Part shown: positions 10,063-23,400 of the stretch, in pieces | Layout of the letters: every line of letters starts with the position of its first letter | Position numbering within the stretch: position 1 is the first letter of the stretch | Assembly (NCBI GenBank): GCA_021442155.1 | Contig: CM038216.1 | Coordinates: 153,723,009 to 153,787,008 of the forward strand | Reading direction: 5' to 3' | Source of the DNA: Cymbidium sinense | Taxonomy: Eukaryota > Streptophyta > Magnoliopsida > Asparagales > Orchidaceae | Length of the DNA: 64,000 nucleotides | The notes under the pieces: model-generated | The model's input: the letters and a program-made list of their open reading frames with translations, nothing else | Told to the model about the DNA's origin: nothing | The model's database searches: none | Made by a program: the position numbers and the translations under genes

Positions 10063-12808
10063 AATCGCCATGTGGAAAGCCGCACGCCATGCAGGTCCAT
10101 CATGACGTGATTATATTTAATTAGGCTATTAAATCATCTAATTAATCATGAAAACTTCCTAAATTCATATATAATCCTAGAAAAATCAAAACATATATGA
10201 AATGAATTGCATTAGATAGATAACTGAACATAGAATATTCTAAAAATGATTTCAATGGATTTTGAATAGTGCTTTTCTCTATATTTGGGTTTTATTGGGA
10301 ATGTTATTTTAGCAATTACCCTCTAATTACTCCACGGATTAATCCCAAACTTCTTGTGCATAATTAGTGGGATGACTCCAGCCTCCCCTAAATTTCTTGT
10401 GATTTATTGGTGGTTTAATTAAAGGAATTGTTAGTTCATTCCTTAATCATTCCCTTAACATAATTATGCTTTAATAAGGATATAATTAGTGGTCTAACCT
10501 TCTAATTGAGTCAATTAAGTTTTGCTTAAGTGAATATCAGGTTTAGGGAATAATTTTGAGATACTTTCCTTAAGATATTCCTTAAACCCCATTTCTTCCT
10601 TAATTCAACCTTAATTAAGGGTTAATTCACTAATTATCCCCTTAATTAATTTCATAAAATTCTAAAACTTTCTAGAACTCAATTAATCTATCTTGGGTAG
10701 ATGCTTAGGTGTTCAAGAGCCTATGTACAATTAAGAAAATCAAAGTTTAACTCACATATGTGAGAGGTGTTATGAAATTACATAAAATAAACCCCTTAGC
10801 TTAATTAATCCTTAATCACGAGCCAATTGCATTAAGTACCTTTCTTTCCTAGGTGCATTGCTGATTTAAATTCATTGTGTCATTTTATGTCATATCATTG
10901 GCTCATAATTATTTAATTAACTATGCTAAGGTGGTGTAGGTAAGGGGTAATTAACACACTTAATTCATACCTTAACCTAAGAAACATATAAAAATAATAT
11001 AATAATCCTAAGAACAAACTAAATCAACAAAGATATCTAGGAATGGGTTAACTCAAACTCTCATATTTCAAATTAAATCAAACTAAAACAAAATCAAACC
11101 TTCCTTAAAAATAACTTGATTTGCTTTTAAGCTTTCTTATTTCATATGATTGTCTTTAGGAATTCATTAGGGTGAATGTGTTTATATGCTTTCATCATTT
11201 TAGTTCTTTCCTAACATGTTAACTATATATGTCATATGAATTTCATGCATTCATGCTTTTCAAAAGTCAAATTGAAAATGAAATGTTTTCTTTATGTCAA
11301 ATTGCATGTTTTGGCTAAAGTAAAAATATGGATGGCTATTATCACTATTAAATCCAAAACTATTTTCAAAATCTATAAATCAAACACCTAAAACTAAAAG
11401 TGTGATACTTATAATTATTAATAAGCTTGCATGTGGATATAAATATGAAGATGTGCATACTGTGGCTTTCCTTCTCTTTTCTTTTGGCATAGTTTTAAAT
11501 ATGATTTGGCAAAGTGTATAGTTCATTTGAAAAGAACACAACACTTTCCTAACCCCATTCCTATTCATTCTTATGATATTACTTAAGAAGGACATCCACA
11601 CTTGTACATATAAATTGCATAAATAAAATAAACAAACAAATACAAACTATTTTTGCATCTTTCTTTTCCATTCATCTCTTTTGTACATGTGTTTGTATTT
11701 AAGGAAAGTGGTATATTAGTCTGGACAACCCCAGGGTTGCGTGGATTTATGTAGCCCTAAGTAGTCTTGTACCTTACACCCTTGTGCTAATAATATGACT
11801 CACTTATGCCTTTATACATATACATGTGCATGTGAATAATGGATAAAACAAACCCCTCTTTTCTACTTAATGAAAACTATGCATCATAAAGCATTCAAAT
11901 TTTTTTAAGTAACATTTCTTAGCATTCATCATAAAGTATGCTAAACATTTCCATTTGTATGTATAGATATGCTTAAGATGCATCCATATGCATGCTATAC
12001 ATGTTGGGAAAGAAATGAAGTGATGTATGTTTTGTGATATTAGTTCACTTTACTTAATCTTAAAATGCCTTTCTTTTGAATAAGTTTGTTTAGAGAAAAT
12101 ATAAAGTTAGGATTAAATAAAACACATAGTAAATTATTCCCTAAATAAAATAAAATATGAATTCACTTTAAAAATTACTTAAGGTAGGGAAGGAAAAAGA
12201 AGTTCTCTTCTCTTTTCCTTCTCTTTATAACTTAGTAATTAATTATAGGTTCATTCAAACTTAGGCAAATCATCAAATAAAATTGAACCAAACCAACTAA
12301 ACACTTAAATGAAATCACCCATATAAGTTGAACATCTTTACACTTAGAAAATCTAAGCCTTAACGCCATAAGATACCACACAAACCTTTAAAGCACATTA
12401 AAGTTAAGTCACCACTTATAGCTTTAGGTTTGGGTGGTGCATGTTTGATGTTTGCTTTTATTTTGTGATGTATTATTTTTAGTCTGGATGTTAGGGTGAA
12501 TGTGCATAGATTAAATGGTAGGACATTTTAGTCTAATCATTATTTTCTATAGGGGATTGTAGTTAAGGGGCTTTGTAATAAAAATATAAATGCTTTTCGG
12601 TTATACCCAAGCATAATCCAATAGGCCATGTGGACTTGGTTACCCATGTGTAGAGTGCTAAGTCTAGTATACATGCTTGGGATTTGTATGGTTTATTTTG
12701 CTAATCTCTATTTTGCAGGTGTTAGTTAGATTTACTTTTCCTTTTCATGTATCTTTTGTAATTAAGATTTTGGAATAAATGTTATGGAGGATTAGGATGA
12801 ACATTGGT

Positions 12809-12945
12809 CATAAGATCTCATCTTATGTACCATGTGAAGCCTTTGGAGTGACCACCTTCCAACCATCCAAAAGAATGAATCGAAAAGAAGAAAGAAGAAA
12901 GAAGAAAGAAGAAAGAAGGAAAGAAGAAATGAAGACTCCCCATAA
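12809..12945 (+). promoter_or_regulatory. Conserved hairpin, purine tract and GAAGACYCCCCATAA motif in LTR A1
   Basis: CATAAGAT (12809-12816) and ATCTTATG (12820-12827) form a perfect 8-bp stem with a 3-base loop. A GAA/GAAA tract follows (12882-12931), then GAAGACTCCCCATAA. The same trio occurs at 33691-33820, and parts of it at 45975-46100 and, on the minus strand, near 59500-59540. Its role is unknown. Confidence 0.5.
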
Positions 12946-15524
12946 CATGAATTTCCTTGATTGTAAATTAATTTATTTGTAATTTAGGTTGTATAAGGGT
13001 AGAGTTCGGCTACCCAATTTATTTTCGAGATTATGTGGTGGTGCCCGACCACAAATGGCCTTTTATTCTTTTATTCTAGCTTTATAAAATATTTGATGTT
13101 TTGTTTAGCTTGTGCATTAAGATGGCATATTTTCCTAGCTTCTTACTTGCATTCATGTATGGCCTGAATGATGATTAGGCTCTTAGGGAAAAATAAATCT
13201 TCTACCAAATTAAACAACTCAAAATTAAATATAAATAACTCATAATGTCATTTAAAGCCTAAGTTAAAATCAAGATAAAAGAATTAGCAACCCCTTAGCT
13301 GGATGAATATTATTTTTCTAACATCATGCATAAATGCATATTATTTCACTCTTGATTGGAGGGCTTTCACCTTTTCTAGAGAACTTGGCTTGACCTTTGA
13401 CAGCCATGGTGGAAACATACCCTCCTTTCCCATAATCTTATTTCTCATGCATTAGGCATATAAATCCTATAAGCCTGAGTCAAAGGATTGTCCAAAATGA
13501 AAGCAAAATGTAATATGTTTTGCATTAGATCTAGGTCATTTTTCATGCCCTTACATGATCTAGTCTCTTAGGAAGTGAGTTTAAGGACTTAGTCTCTTTC
13601 TAAAATAAACAACAACCTAGCTATCTTACATAAAGCATAAGACTTGTCTACATGAATTTAAAATTGAAGGAGGAGTTAGTTGGCAGCCACCCCCAGGTGG
13701 TTGTAAGTCTAAGCAATTGGGTGGTTGTCCTCTCTTATGGAGGCAAACCAAATACCCATTTTCACCTTAGATTTAGGTTGTGCTTTTAACCCTCGCCAAA
13801 GCTCCCTAGATTTAGGTTCTGAGGTTGCTTCTCCCATCTATGGGCCATAAGCATAAATCCTCACCTCCTAGGCATTTTCATAATCTTGTATTATGCAATT
13901 ATAAGCCCTAACTTCTAATAAAAATTCAACTCAAATAAATAATTTAATTTCAAAAATATAAAGCCCAACTATAGGGTAGTTCGGGATACTTACTAGGCTT
14001 CCTCGTATCTGTAGTATCCCCTACTCATTTCCATTTGGCTTCGATAAGAACTTCTTTCTCTTGATCGATCTCACTTTATTTGCTAAAAATAAACTAATCG
14101 ATTGATAGTCCTACCTATTGAAATCTTTGGAGACAATGATCATTTACCTTAGTCGAGAGTATTCCTAAGAATCCTTCCTTAAGATGTAATTAACTATGGG
14201 CTTGCCCCTATAGGAACTTAACAAACCCATTTAAAATAAACCCTACTTTATTTTCCATGTAATGTAGGAAGAATCTGTACATATGGACCCATTACTTAAG
14301 AATCCTTATTGAGGTGATTAGGTCCATTGTATGGTGGTGACTTTTAGCTTTTGAGATAGTACACCTCTCCTCAATGTCGTACCCTATCACCCTCAATAAG
14401 AACATCTGTAGATCTATGTGGTGTCAAAAATACATAAAAAGAGTATATTTCTATCTTCATTTTATTCTGCATAGTGTGAAGATAGAAGTATACATCTTAG
14501 AATCTTTAAATATTTCACCACAACCTAAAGCGTTTGTCCAAAATATTGTGTCAAAATTATATAAAAAATTATAAAAAGTTTACATTTTTTGACTAAGTTA
14601 TATACTCACGCTAGTCATGATCTAGTCTCTTAGAGAGTGAGTTTTGGACTCTAGTCTCTTTCAAAATTAAATAATAGCCTAATCATCTTACAATAACATA
14701 AGACCGGCCTACATGATTTTGAATCAAAGGGGTTGCTAGTTGGCGATAACTCCAGGAAGTCGTCAGTCTAGAAGAGTCAAATGGTTTATTCTCTCCAGTG
14801 GAAGTCAACCATTATGTCCTCCTTTTGCTTAGATTTAGGTCATGCTTTAACTTGTGTTAAAGCTCCATAGATTCAAGATCCGAGGTTGCTTATTTCCCTT
14901 GGGCTAGGATGATAAATCTTTACCTTTTAAGCATTTCTACAATCTTGTGTTGATGTATTATAAGCCCTAGCTATCTAATAAAATTTTAACTCAAACAAAT
15001 AAATCCTCTACTTTCAAAAATATAAAGCCTCACCATAGGATAGGTTGAAATCCTTCCTAGGTTTTCTAATATCATGAGCATTTCTTACTTATTTTCTTTT
15101 GGATTCCAAAATAAGTCATCTAATTTAGCAATCCCACTTGATTTTCCAAAATAGCCAATTCTTTGATATTCTTAACTTTGAAATATTTGGAGACAATAAT
15201 TGACTACTTTAATCGAGAGTGTTTTTAGGAAATCCCATTTCCTAAGATGAAATTAACTATGGGGGCTTTCCTCCATAGGGAACTAAAGAACCTGAAATAA
15301 AATAAACCCTACTTTACTTTTCCATGTAAAGCACGAGAAGAATCTCTAGTACATACGAAGACCGATCATGCCTTAAGAGTCTTATTAGGTGATTAGGTCC
15401 ATTATAGGGTGATGTTTCTATCTTTCAAGATAGTACTTCATACCTTAATGTCACACCCGATCACTTTAATAAGTACCCCTACGATCTTTGTGCTATCCAC
15501 ACGACCATTTGAAAATAAACACCA

Positions 15525-18500
15525 TAATTCAATATTGTGAAATTGATATTTATCATTTATTCCTTTAATTTGATTTATTTTACATGTTTACTTTGTTGAT
15601 TATGATGACTTATATCTTTGTATTGAATTTATCTTTGATTTAATATTTATATTTGTTTATTGATTTTGCTATATTTGATTTAGGGTAGAACTTTATGTAT
15701 AAGATGCATATAATCTATTCATTACACTTAGGTGTAAGTATTTTATCTATTCAAGTCAAGTTAATTTCATTTATTAATTTTCATTAATGTTCATTAACCA
15801 AATGTGAAACTTTGGAGTTAATTTCATTTATTCATTTACATTAATATTTATTAACCTAAGTAAAATTATATTCAATTTATTATGTTTAAGATTATTCAAT
15901 TTATTATATTTCAATTTTATAACCTATTTACATTAATTATTCTTTTATTATGGAATGATTCTAAATTGTTATGTTTAATGATTCCAAATTGTATATTTCA
16001 TACATTATGGGATGGTTCAATTTATCTTAATTAATATAAAAGGAATGATCATTATGTCCTTTGAAAAGAATATTTATCTTAATGTAATTTTTTTATGATT
16101 TAAGGAATTGAAAGAAATGTTATTTTTTGTTTACTAAATGTTCCTTATGTTACTTTCTTATTTTAAAGTTTTAATTCATCCTAGTTTAAGGTTTTAATTA
16201 CACTTAACCTTTATGTTTGCATTTATATTATTTTATTTTCTTATTCAAATGGTATTAATGAATTTATATATTGACCCCTTATGTATTTCAGAGATCAATG
16301 ATCTTTTTATATTTCAGTTTATAAAATAGAATTATTATGGTTTAAGGAATTATCATTATTAAATGTGATTAAGTTTGATGTTTTCCTTTAATCATGATAA
16401 TTAACTTAGGGTTATTTGGATTCTATTATTTTCAGTTGGCTTAGATATTTTATTTAAGTGTTCTGATATCAATTATAATTTTTTAAACTTATATTATGAA
16501 TTTTTGTAATTTTTTTGATTTAATATTTTCTTGAACTTGACCTAGAGACTTAGAAATTCAAATACTCCCAATCCATAGGTCAAATGGATTCAAAAATTTT
16601 ATGACATGTGGTTCCTTGCCTATTTAATTGCCCTAAAATTTTACTTTGATCAGATATATAATTAAGGTGTAATTAAGATTTTAATTCTTTCATTAAAGTC
16701 TAAATTATGCATAATTTAATGAAAATTCTTTAGGGATTTTATATTTTCTTGAATTCCCTCTTGAATATGCATCCAAAGAAGGTTCATTCATAATTTTAGG
16801 ACGTCTGGTTGATTTATTATATTTTATTTAAGCTAAGGTTGATTAATTAAACTAATTAATATAATTAATGGCCTAATTAAGCCATTTTGTGATTTATTAT
16901 GTTCCCATGAGTTTCAATTGCTTATTTATAGTTAGTAAAGTATATTATGATGTTTTGAATTAGTTTGATTAATTTCCATCATTTATTTGATTTATTATTA
17001 ATTTATTTCATGAAAATAAACATTTAGGGTTTGAAATTTTTAATATTAAGATTCATTACTCAAAAAATTATGAACAATTTACCTAATGTGTGTCTTAACA
17101 TCAATTTCAACTCCCCAAAGTTTCATTTCAATTTGCTTATTAGATTGTGATTAATTAGGGTTTGAAAATATTCATTCATTCCTAAATTAAAGTCAAATTA
17201 CCCAAAATAATTTGGGAATTTTAATTTTAATGGATTTTCTCATTAAGATGAATCCATAGAGCCTAAGTTTATATTTTTGGAGTTATATTTAATTTCTTAT
17301 GATATTTTGAATGTTTTTACATTTTCCTTAATTTTTAATTAAGAAAAACTCAATTTTTCCATTTTAGTGCATGAGATCCACATGGATTCGACGTGGTGCC
17401 GCGTCATTGCACCATGATGGCTCCACGTGCATCCGCATTTAAAAGGCGGAGCATGTGGGTTAATTACCCACCATCCAATCGAAGATCGGAAGACTGTGAT
17501 TCGACCTGCGATTATTCTTATCGGATTTAATCATAGATTTGGCTAGATCTCAGTCATCCATTCCTTTTAAAAGGAATGAACTACGAAGATTACATCTCCT
17601 ACATCGATTGCGGAGACTGAGAGTCGTCTGTCATTTTCACACAACTTTTGATCATCCAACTATTGAAATCGTGCAATTTAGATTACAAATTCATCGCTGA
17701 ATGAAAACCAAACTTTGAAAGCTTAAGGGGGTTCATTAATTGCATACCCCGGTCCCAATAATCTCTGATGGTGGGGTTGACCCCAATAGCTGTGGAATGA
17801 TGTGGGAAGCTTGTGTGCCAAAGAAATTGAGTTACCTCCCTTTGGATCATCTCCTAGACCAACCTCGGCTTGAATTCTATCAGCTTTGGTCATTCTCTGG
17901 CCTCCCGGTGACGAGGGGATCGGGGGAAGATGGGTTTCAATGCAGTGTGAGGTAAGGAAGGTGATGGGATGGTCTGTTTCACTTGGGAAATGCTCTATGT
18001 GAAGATGCCATGGATGCCCTAAGCCTTTTACTTTTATTTCTTCTCCTCTTGATCAGTTGAGATGATTGCAACCTTTGAAAATTAGTTACATGGCTTACTA
18101 TCCATCCAACACCTGTCTAAGCTGAAGAGGTGGAATGGGCATGAGGTTATGCAAATTGGATTTGAATACATATGCCTTTGACTTGCCATGGCATTTTTTT
18201 TTATTTGGATTTATTTGAAGTTGCTTAAGTGATTTAGTCTTAGCTGGGAACCAACATTTATTAAGTTTAGGAATGCTTTAGTTAAATCCTAAGTGAATTA
18301 GTTGAAGATTAGATTGAAATCTTTTTGAATTAAACCACTTAACAATTTCTTTCATTAGTTTGATCTAGGTCACCTCACTTGATGGATTAGCATTGGATTA
18401 ATGCTTAGGTTGTGTCCATTTAATCATTAATGAGCTTTTTAATCAAAAGGTTCCAAGGATTTTAACATTTATGGAGTGTTTACTTTAGTTTTAATCCTTT

Positions 18501-19290
18501 TGATGTAATTGGATTTGGATTGATTTAAATTAAGTCAAAGAAGTTATTTGGCTCAATTATAATCTGTTTAATTTTCCATTTGGGTTAATCTAAGCAATTT
18601 GGAATGCATTGGATCAAACAATTCCTATTTTATTTCATTTTGAACCCATTTGACCCAAGTTGGGTTAAATGGGTTAAGTTTGGGTTCATTTGGGTCAAAT
18701 GACCAAATTGGTTAATATGGGCCCAATGATAAGTTTTTTTATGTTCAATAATCATATTGAAATGATTTTGGACAATTAATTTGAGTTTATTTGTGTTTGA
18801 TTTGGGTGTAAACCCAATAAGACCCATTTTGGCCTATTTAGGCTAAATGACCTAATTAGCCTAATTAAGGCCATATTGGACTTATATTCTTTCAAATTTA
18901 TGTTTATATATGTTCATAGCATCATCCTAACCATTTTGAATGATTTTATTTGGTATAATTTTGATGGGTTGACCTTTGGCTTGATGGGTCCCACATATGT
19001 CAAATCCATGTAAAGTGGTTGACCAACCTTCGACCTTTGGTTTGGATTTGGATTCATTTAATTTTATGTTTCTAATTTCATTTTATTTGGGCTTATTTGT
19101 ATTTAATTTGAATTTCCTTAGGTTAATATGGTAATAAGTTTAATTAAGGTAATTAGGTTTAGTTCCCTAATTAAACCCTAATCTATGCTTAATTGATTTC
19201 AAATTTAGAGTGGTGTATATTTAGGTTGAAGCTTTGAGTTGAATCTTGTCGGCTTTATGAGCCTCATGTTCAATCCTATTAATTTTGATG
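15525..19290 (-). mobile_element. Family B long LTR fragment on the minus strand
   Basis: Read on the minus strand this has the plan of the long LTRs: TTGACC words (about 19050-18640), a less AT-rich part (17980-17580), palindromes and TATA-like box (17580-17420), then a TTAATTAA-rich body (17350-15525). Two stretches match family B in inverse orientation: 18960-19020 resembles 55470-55520, and 17230-17340 resembles 23200-23290 and 57390-57440. Frame 17740-17955 is not a recognisable protein. The body 15525-17350 is low-complexity and its lower boundary is taken from the end of LTR A1. Confidence 0.5.
17424..17578 (-). promoter_or_regulatory. Candidate core promoter of the minus-strand family B LTR
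   Basis: In minus-strand order: a perfect 20-bp palindrome CATTCCTTTTAAAAGGAATG (17559-17578); a second inverted repeat of the CCRATC..GATCGG type (17475-17489); a TTTTAAATG box (about 17437-17445); then a CACGTG G-box (17424-17429). Order and spacing match the module in LTRs A1 and A2 and in the minus-strand LTR at 47530-53011, although the distal palindrome is a different sequence. Confidence 0.5.
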
Positions 19291-20129
19291 ATAATAAACG
19301 TATGCTTTGATGATAAAAAAATTTTAAAAATGCAAATTAATACTTTTGAAAAGCTTAGATAGAGGAGAATTTAATAAAAATTAAGTTTCTAATTAATAAT
19401 TAATGAATAGTGCTTAATTAAGGTTTGAAGTTTAGGCTAATTACCTTAATTAAGGCTAAATTACTTGGCTAATTAATTCAAAATTTGGCATGTTGATTCT
19501 ATAAGATGTCCTGTACCTCCCATATTTTTCTTGGAATTATTTATCATGTGGTTTGGGAAATTTTAAATTTTCAATCCTAATTACCCTCTTTAAATGATTT
19601 AATAATTATAAAAATTAATGAACAATAAAATTAAGTAATTAATGGGGATAACATGGGAGTTAGTTAGGACACCCTCTCTTAATTGTTTCTAAATATATTC
19701 TTTTAAAGGGTTTAATTAATATGTTTAATAATTAAGGGTAAGTTAAGGAAAATTAATAATGAAATGTAAATAAAATCAATTTAAGTAACTCAAGTGCAAC
19801 CCATTAATCCTTTTATGTGTTTAATAACATAAAGTCATTAAAGACATTATGATTTTCATATTTTTGTGGGAAAATCATAAGAGTATTATCTCAAATCTTT
19901 TCTTTCCTTAATTTAATTATTTCTTAAGCTTGAGCCTAATTGCATTAGACCTCTTTAGGTGCATTGCAAGTTTTATTTTTCCAAAGCATATCATTCAAGG
20001 CTCATGTTTAATTGATTAGTTAAATAAAAAAAGCTTGGGAGGGGTAATCAAATTAAAATAATTAATAGATTGAACCTAATTTATTCATATAATATATTTA
20101 ATTTTATTTCTTCAACATATTAAATAATG

Positions 20130-20189
<60 letters not shown>

Positions 20190-20483
20190 GATATTACAAC
20201 TATCATGTTCATTATTTATAAGATTCAAGACATCCAATAAATGTCCATATAATCCCTCATTAGGATATCAGACAATAAAGATTAATGTAGGCATCTACAT
20301 ATGAAAGTATTTATTTATGGTTAAACTCTCTGTATATTGATTTGAAATAATATGTAGATTTTTAAAGTGCTAAATTTAGATTTGAGAGTTCACCAAACAT
20401 TATATATGTCCTATTGAATTCACTTTTAGTGAGGTTAACAACCATCCTCTTAGACTTAGGATTTGATCTAAGCACTAAGGTTC
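19291..20483. mobile_element. Mosaic of LTR pieces with unassigned tail
   Basis: Positions 19440-20100 resemble the middle of a plus-strand family A LTR (compare GCATTAGACC..TAGGTGCATTGC near 19940 with 10820-10865, and the GGGGTAAT words). About 20420-20440 reads CACTTTTAGTGAGGTTAAC, which looks like the start of a long LTR seen in inverse orientation. The part 20190-20420 resembles nothing else that I can place. Boundaries are approximate. Confidence 0.35.
20129..20186. repeat. Compound microsatellite (AT)n(GT)n
   Basis: A short run of TA repeats (20129-20144) passes directly into about 21 GT units (20145-20186). It is uninterrupted, so it may vary between individuals. Confidence 0.95.
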
Positions 20484-23400
20484 TGCTAACCTTAGGTGAG
20501 GTTGATAATCACCATAATCTCAGTAATTAGGATCTCCAAATCTTACATCAAGATCTTCTTAATTACACACTTAAGATAATTCTATTAGTAATTAAATGTA
20601 TAACCTAAATTAAAACAAAAATCAAAATGATATATCAAAATTAAGCGAAATATGGAATTAAAACCAAATTAAAAGAAACTCGATACATTAAAAAGAAAAC
20701 CTAGGTTTGCTTAGTACGCCTGACCTAACTCGATTGAATTAGGTGAACCTAAATAAAACCCAAATTTAATAAAACATAGAAGAAGTATAAATCAAACATA
20801 TTTGAATTGAAATCTAAGTTCAATTGAGCTAGGATTAAGGTAATTGGGTTTGATTAACTCAATTAACCCATTTGAGCTCAAAAATTATCTAAATCAAAGA
20901 TAAATTATATAAAATCAAAATTAAATCAAACCCAATTAGAAGGAAAGAATCAAAAGAATGATTATAAATAAACTCACAAATAAATCTAGATGTGGACAAT
21001 TAAATTATTTGATCTAAAGTTGACCCATATGGGCTAAGGGGTCAGTTAGGTCTCTCCTACCCTTGGGAGTATATTGGGATGAAATCCTTTAGAGGAGGAA
21101 GCCTCCTCCTCCCTCTCCTTACCTTGCCTGTAAATTATCCCTTAGAGACTAGCTCCAAGGGGTGGTCAATTGATTGGAGAAAGTCCAAATCAGTGATGGT
21201 GAAGAGGTGGATGAGGTATGGAAGAGAGGAAATGGGATTTTACTTCTTTGTATGGATTCCCCACCCTCTTGCCATGGCTAGACCTCATCTCTTTATAACT
21301 TCACTTCACATGACATTCCTTAGCTTTTGGCATTTTCAACAAACCCCTTAGGATGGTGGTTGGTTGGCCAAGTTAAACTCAAGCCCATTTGAGTTAGATT
21401 TGAATATTGGACCTCATTCATGCCATTTGGATTTGACCTAATCTAAAGTATTTTAATTGTGTTTTTTTTGGTTAAATTTGAGTTTTAATCATTGTTAATT
21501 ACCTTATAGGTAATTTTGAGTTTTAAGTCAAAAGTCAAATTAATTAAAATTTGATCAATTTAAGTCATCTTAAATTTTTATATTTATCAAATTAATATAC
21601 AAGAATACGAGACTAAATAAATTTTAATCCAATGATGACTCAAATAACCTAAATGGGTCACCTAATCTAAGTGAACCAAAATGGACTATATTAAACCTAA
21701 ACTCATAATAAATTATAATTAATTCAATTTAAATATTTCAAAACACTTTAAAATCATATTTGACTCTTTCTTAAGTTTGATTTGACCGAATTGGCCATTT
21801 GATTTGATTTGACTGATTGAGCTTAATCTAGGCCAAAATGGATCTAAATCAAAAATTAAATCCAAACAAATTAAAATAATCTACTCCAAATTATTTTAAA
21901 TACTGAATCAAGTATAATTAAAGCTCGAACACACTTCAATTTGGGTCATATCAATCATTTGATCTAAATGAACTCAATCCGGCTCATTATACTTAATTTG
22001 GGTCGAAATGAGTTTGAATAAAAATCAACTCCAAATAAATCAAAATCAATTAGTTTAAATCATTTTAAATATAAAATCAAACATAACTATGACTCAATCC
22101 CAACTGAATTGAGCTAAATCAATGCATTAAATCAAACTTAACTCATTTGAGCTGAATGAGTATATAGTGGTTCAAACCAAATCAACCCAATCTAAGTGGT
22201 CCCAAATCCCACCTAAAATTTATCACATAGAGGCTAACACATCAGCCCATGTAGAGTGGAGTTTTAAGTCAACAATAGAGGCTATAAGACGAAGGAGAAT
22301 CAACGGCAAGATGCCAAAACCTAAGATCCACTCAAACACATGTCATATCTCCACTTCTGACATTTAGAGTGCTCTACAATAGCTAAACCATTAATTTTGA
22401 CTTCTCAAGCCTCCTCCTAGCTTGCCATCACCTCCCCAACCACCATTAATGGTGATTTTCAGCTACCATTAAAAAAGAGGAAAGAGAGCTTATGGTTTTG
22501 CTTGGTTGACATAAAAACCCTGAGATCTGGGTGAGAACCATACCATTCGGCCCCTCCCCCATGCCTTTCACACACCAAATAACAAATTTTAGTAAAAGGC
22601 CAACGACCATTGGTGGAGAAGGTGCTTGGTGGGGTGATAAGCAAGCATACTCATTCTGAAGCTTTGTCTCACATCCAAGAATGTGCATGGATCAATTGAA
22701 TCATTAGATATTGGCTCTGGTGAGGTAATTTCTTTAAAAACTTAAAAAAAACCAAAAGGTTCTATATTTATAAAAATATTTATGCAATTTTTAAGAATTT
22801 TCTTTAGCTTTAATTTTTTTTCATTTGAAGCTCCCCATGCAAAATACCCCATTTTCTAGTGAAGAAGATACTCTGAACCTCATCCCAAGCCTCATCATCT
22901 GCAGGAAGAAATGACAGTGGCCATTCGATCCTCTTTGTTTGGGACATATGTCCCAGATTAAAACATAGATTTTCTTTTATATCCACCTTTGGATCGGCTA
23001 GAATGATCTTGATCGTCTGATCACAATGGTTTGGATCAAACTATTTTTCCACTCAAATACCACTCAGCTGATTGACCAATTGGTATAATACAAAAAGGTG
23101 GCCTAGTTAGCATTGATTGGGTTAAGTAAGAAATTCAAGTATTTTTTTGAAGTTAAAATTATTAAAATGAGCCAAAAACTTTAAAAAATCATAAAAAGAA
23201 TACTTAACAAAAATTACAAATAAGGATTTATTGGATTCATCTTTTTGAGAGGAATCCAATGAACCTAAATGCCCTAATTTTTATTAAGTATTTTAAGACT
23301 AATTTAGTTTGAATAAAAATTAAATTTTTAAATTAATCCAAAATATCCATCAAAATAACCTGAAATATTTGGAGAATGATATTGACACTATACCACACCT

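Larger units (their letters stand above)
6998..15524 (+). mobile_element. Family A long LTR, copy A1 (probable 3' LTR of the pol remnant)
   Basis: An LTR of about 8.5 kb. It starts with TGACCTCA and ends with AAATAAACACCA, both shared with other copies in the window (starts: 28000; minus strand 53009 and 62498; ends: 53134; minus strand 58078). Internal order: start block with the phrase AGTCTTAAGACACATCTAGT (7076-7095); AT-rich AAATC words; TTGACC-dense tract; GC-richer part 8990-9850; palindromes and TATA-like box (9900-10060); TTAATTAA-rich body with GGTGGTGTAGGTAAGG (10931); a CTGGACA..AGCCC block (11720); a small hairpin with purine tract (12809-12945); and a tail near 15380-15524. No open frame makes a recognisable protein; frames 9132-9371 and 12779-12982 are incidental. 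Confidence 0.75.

Noticed and set aside
17740..17955. Possible short coding gene of 71 codons
   Set aside because: Better composition than its surroundings, but it sits in the same LTR zone as the above and runs against the LTR sense. I see no homology.
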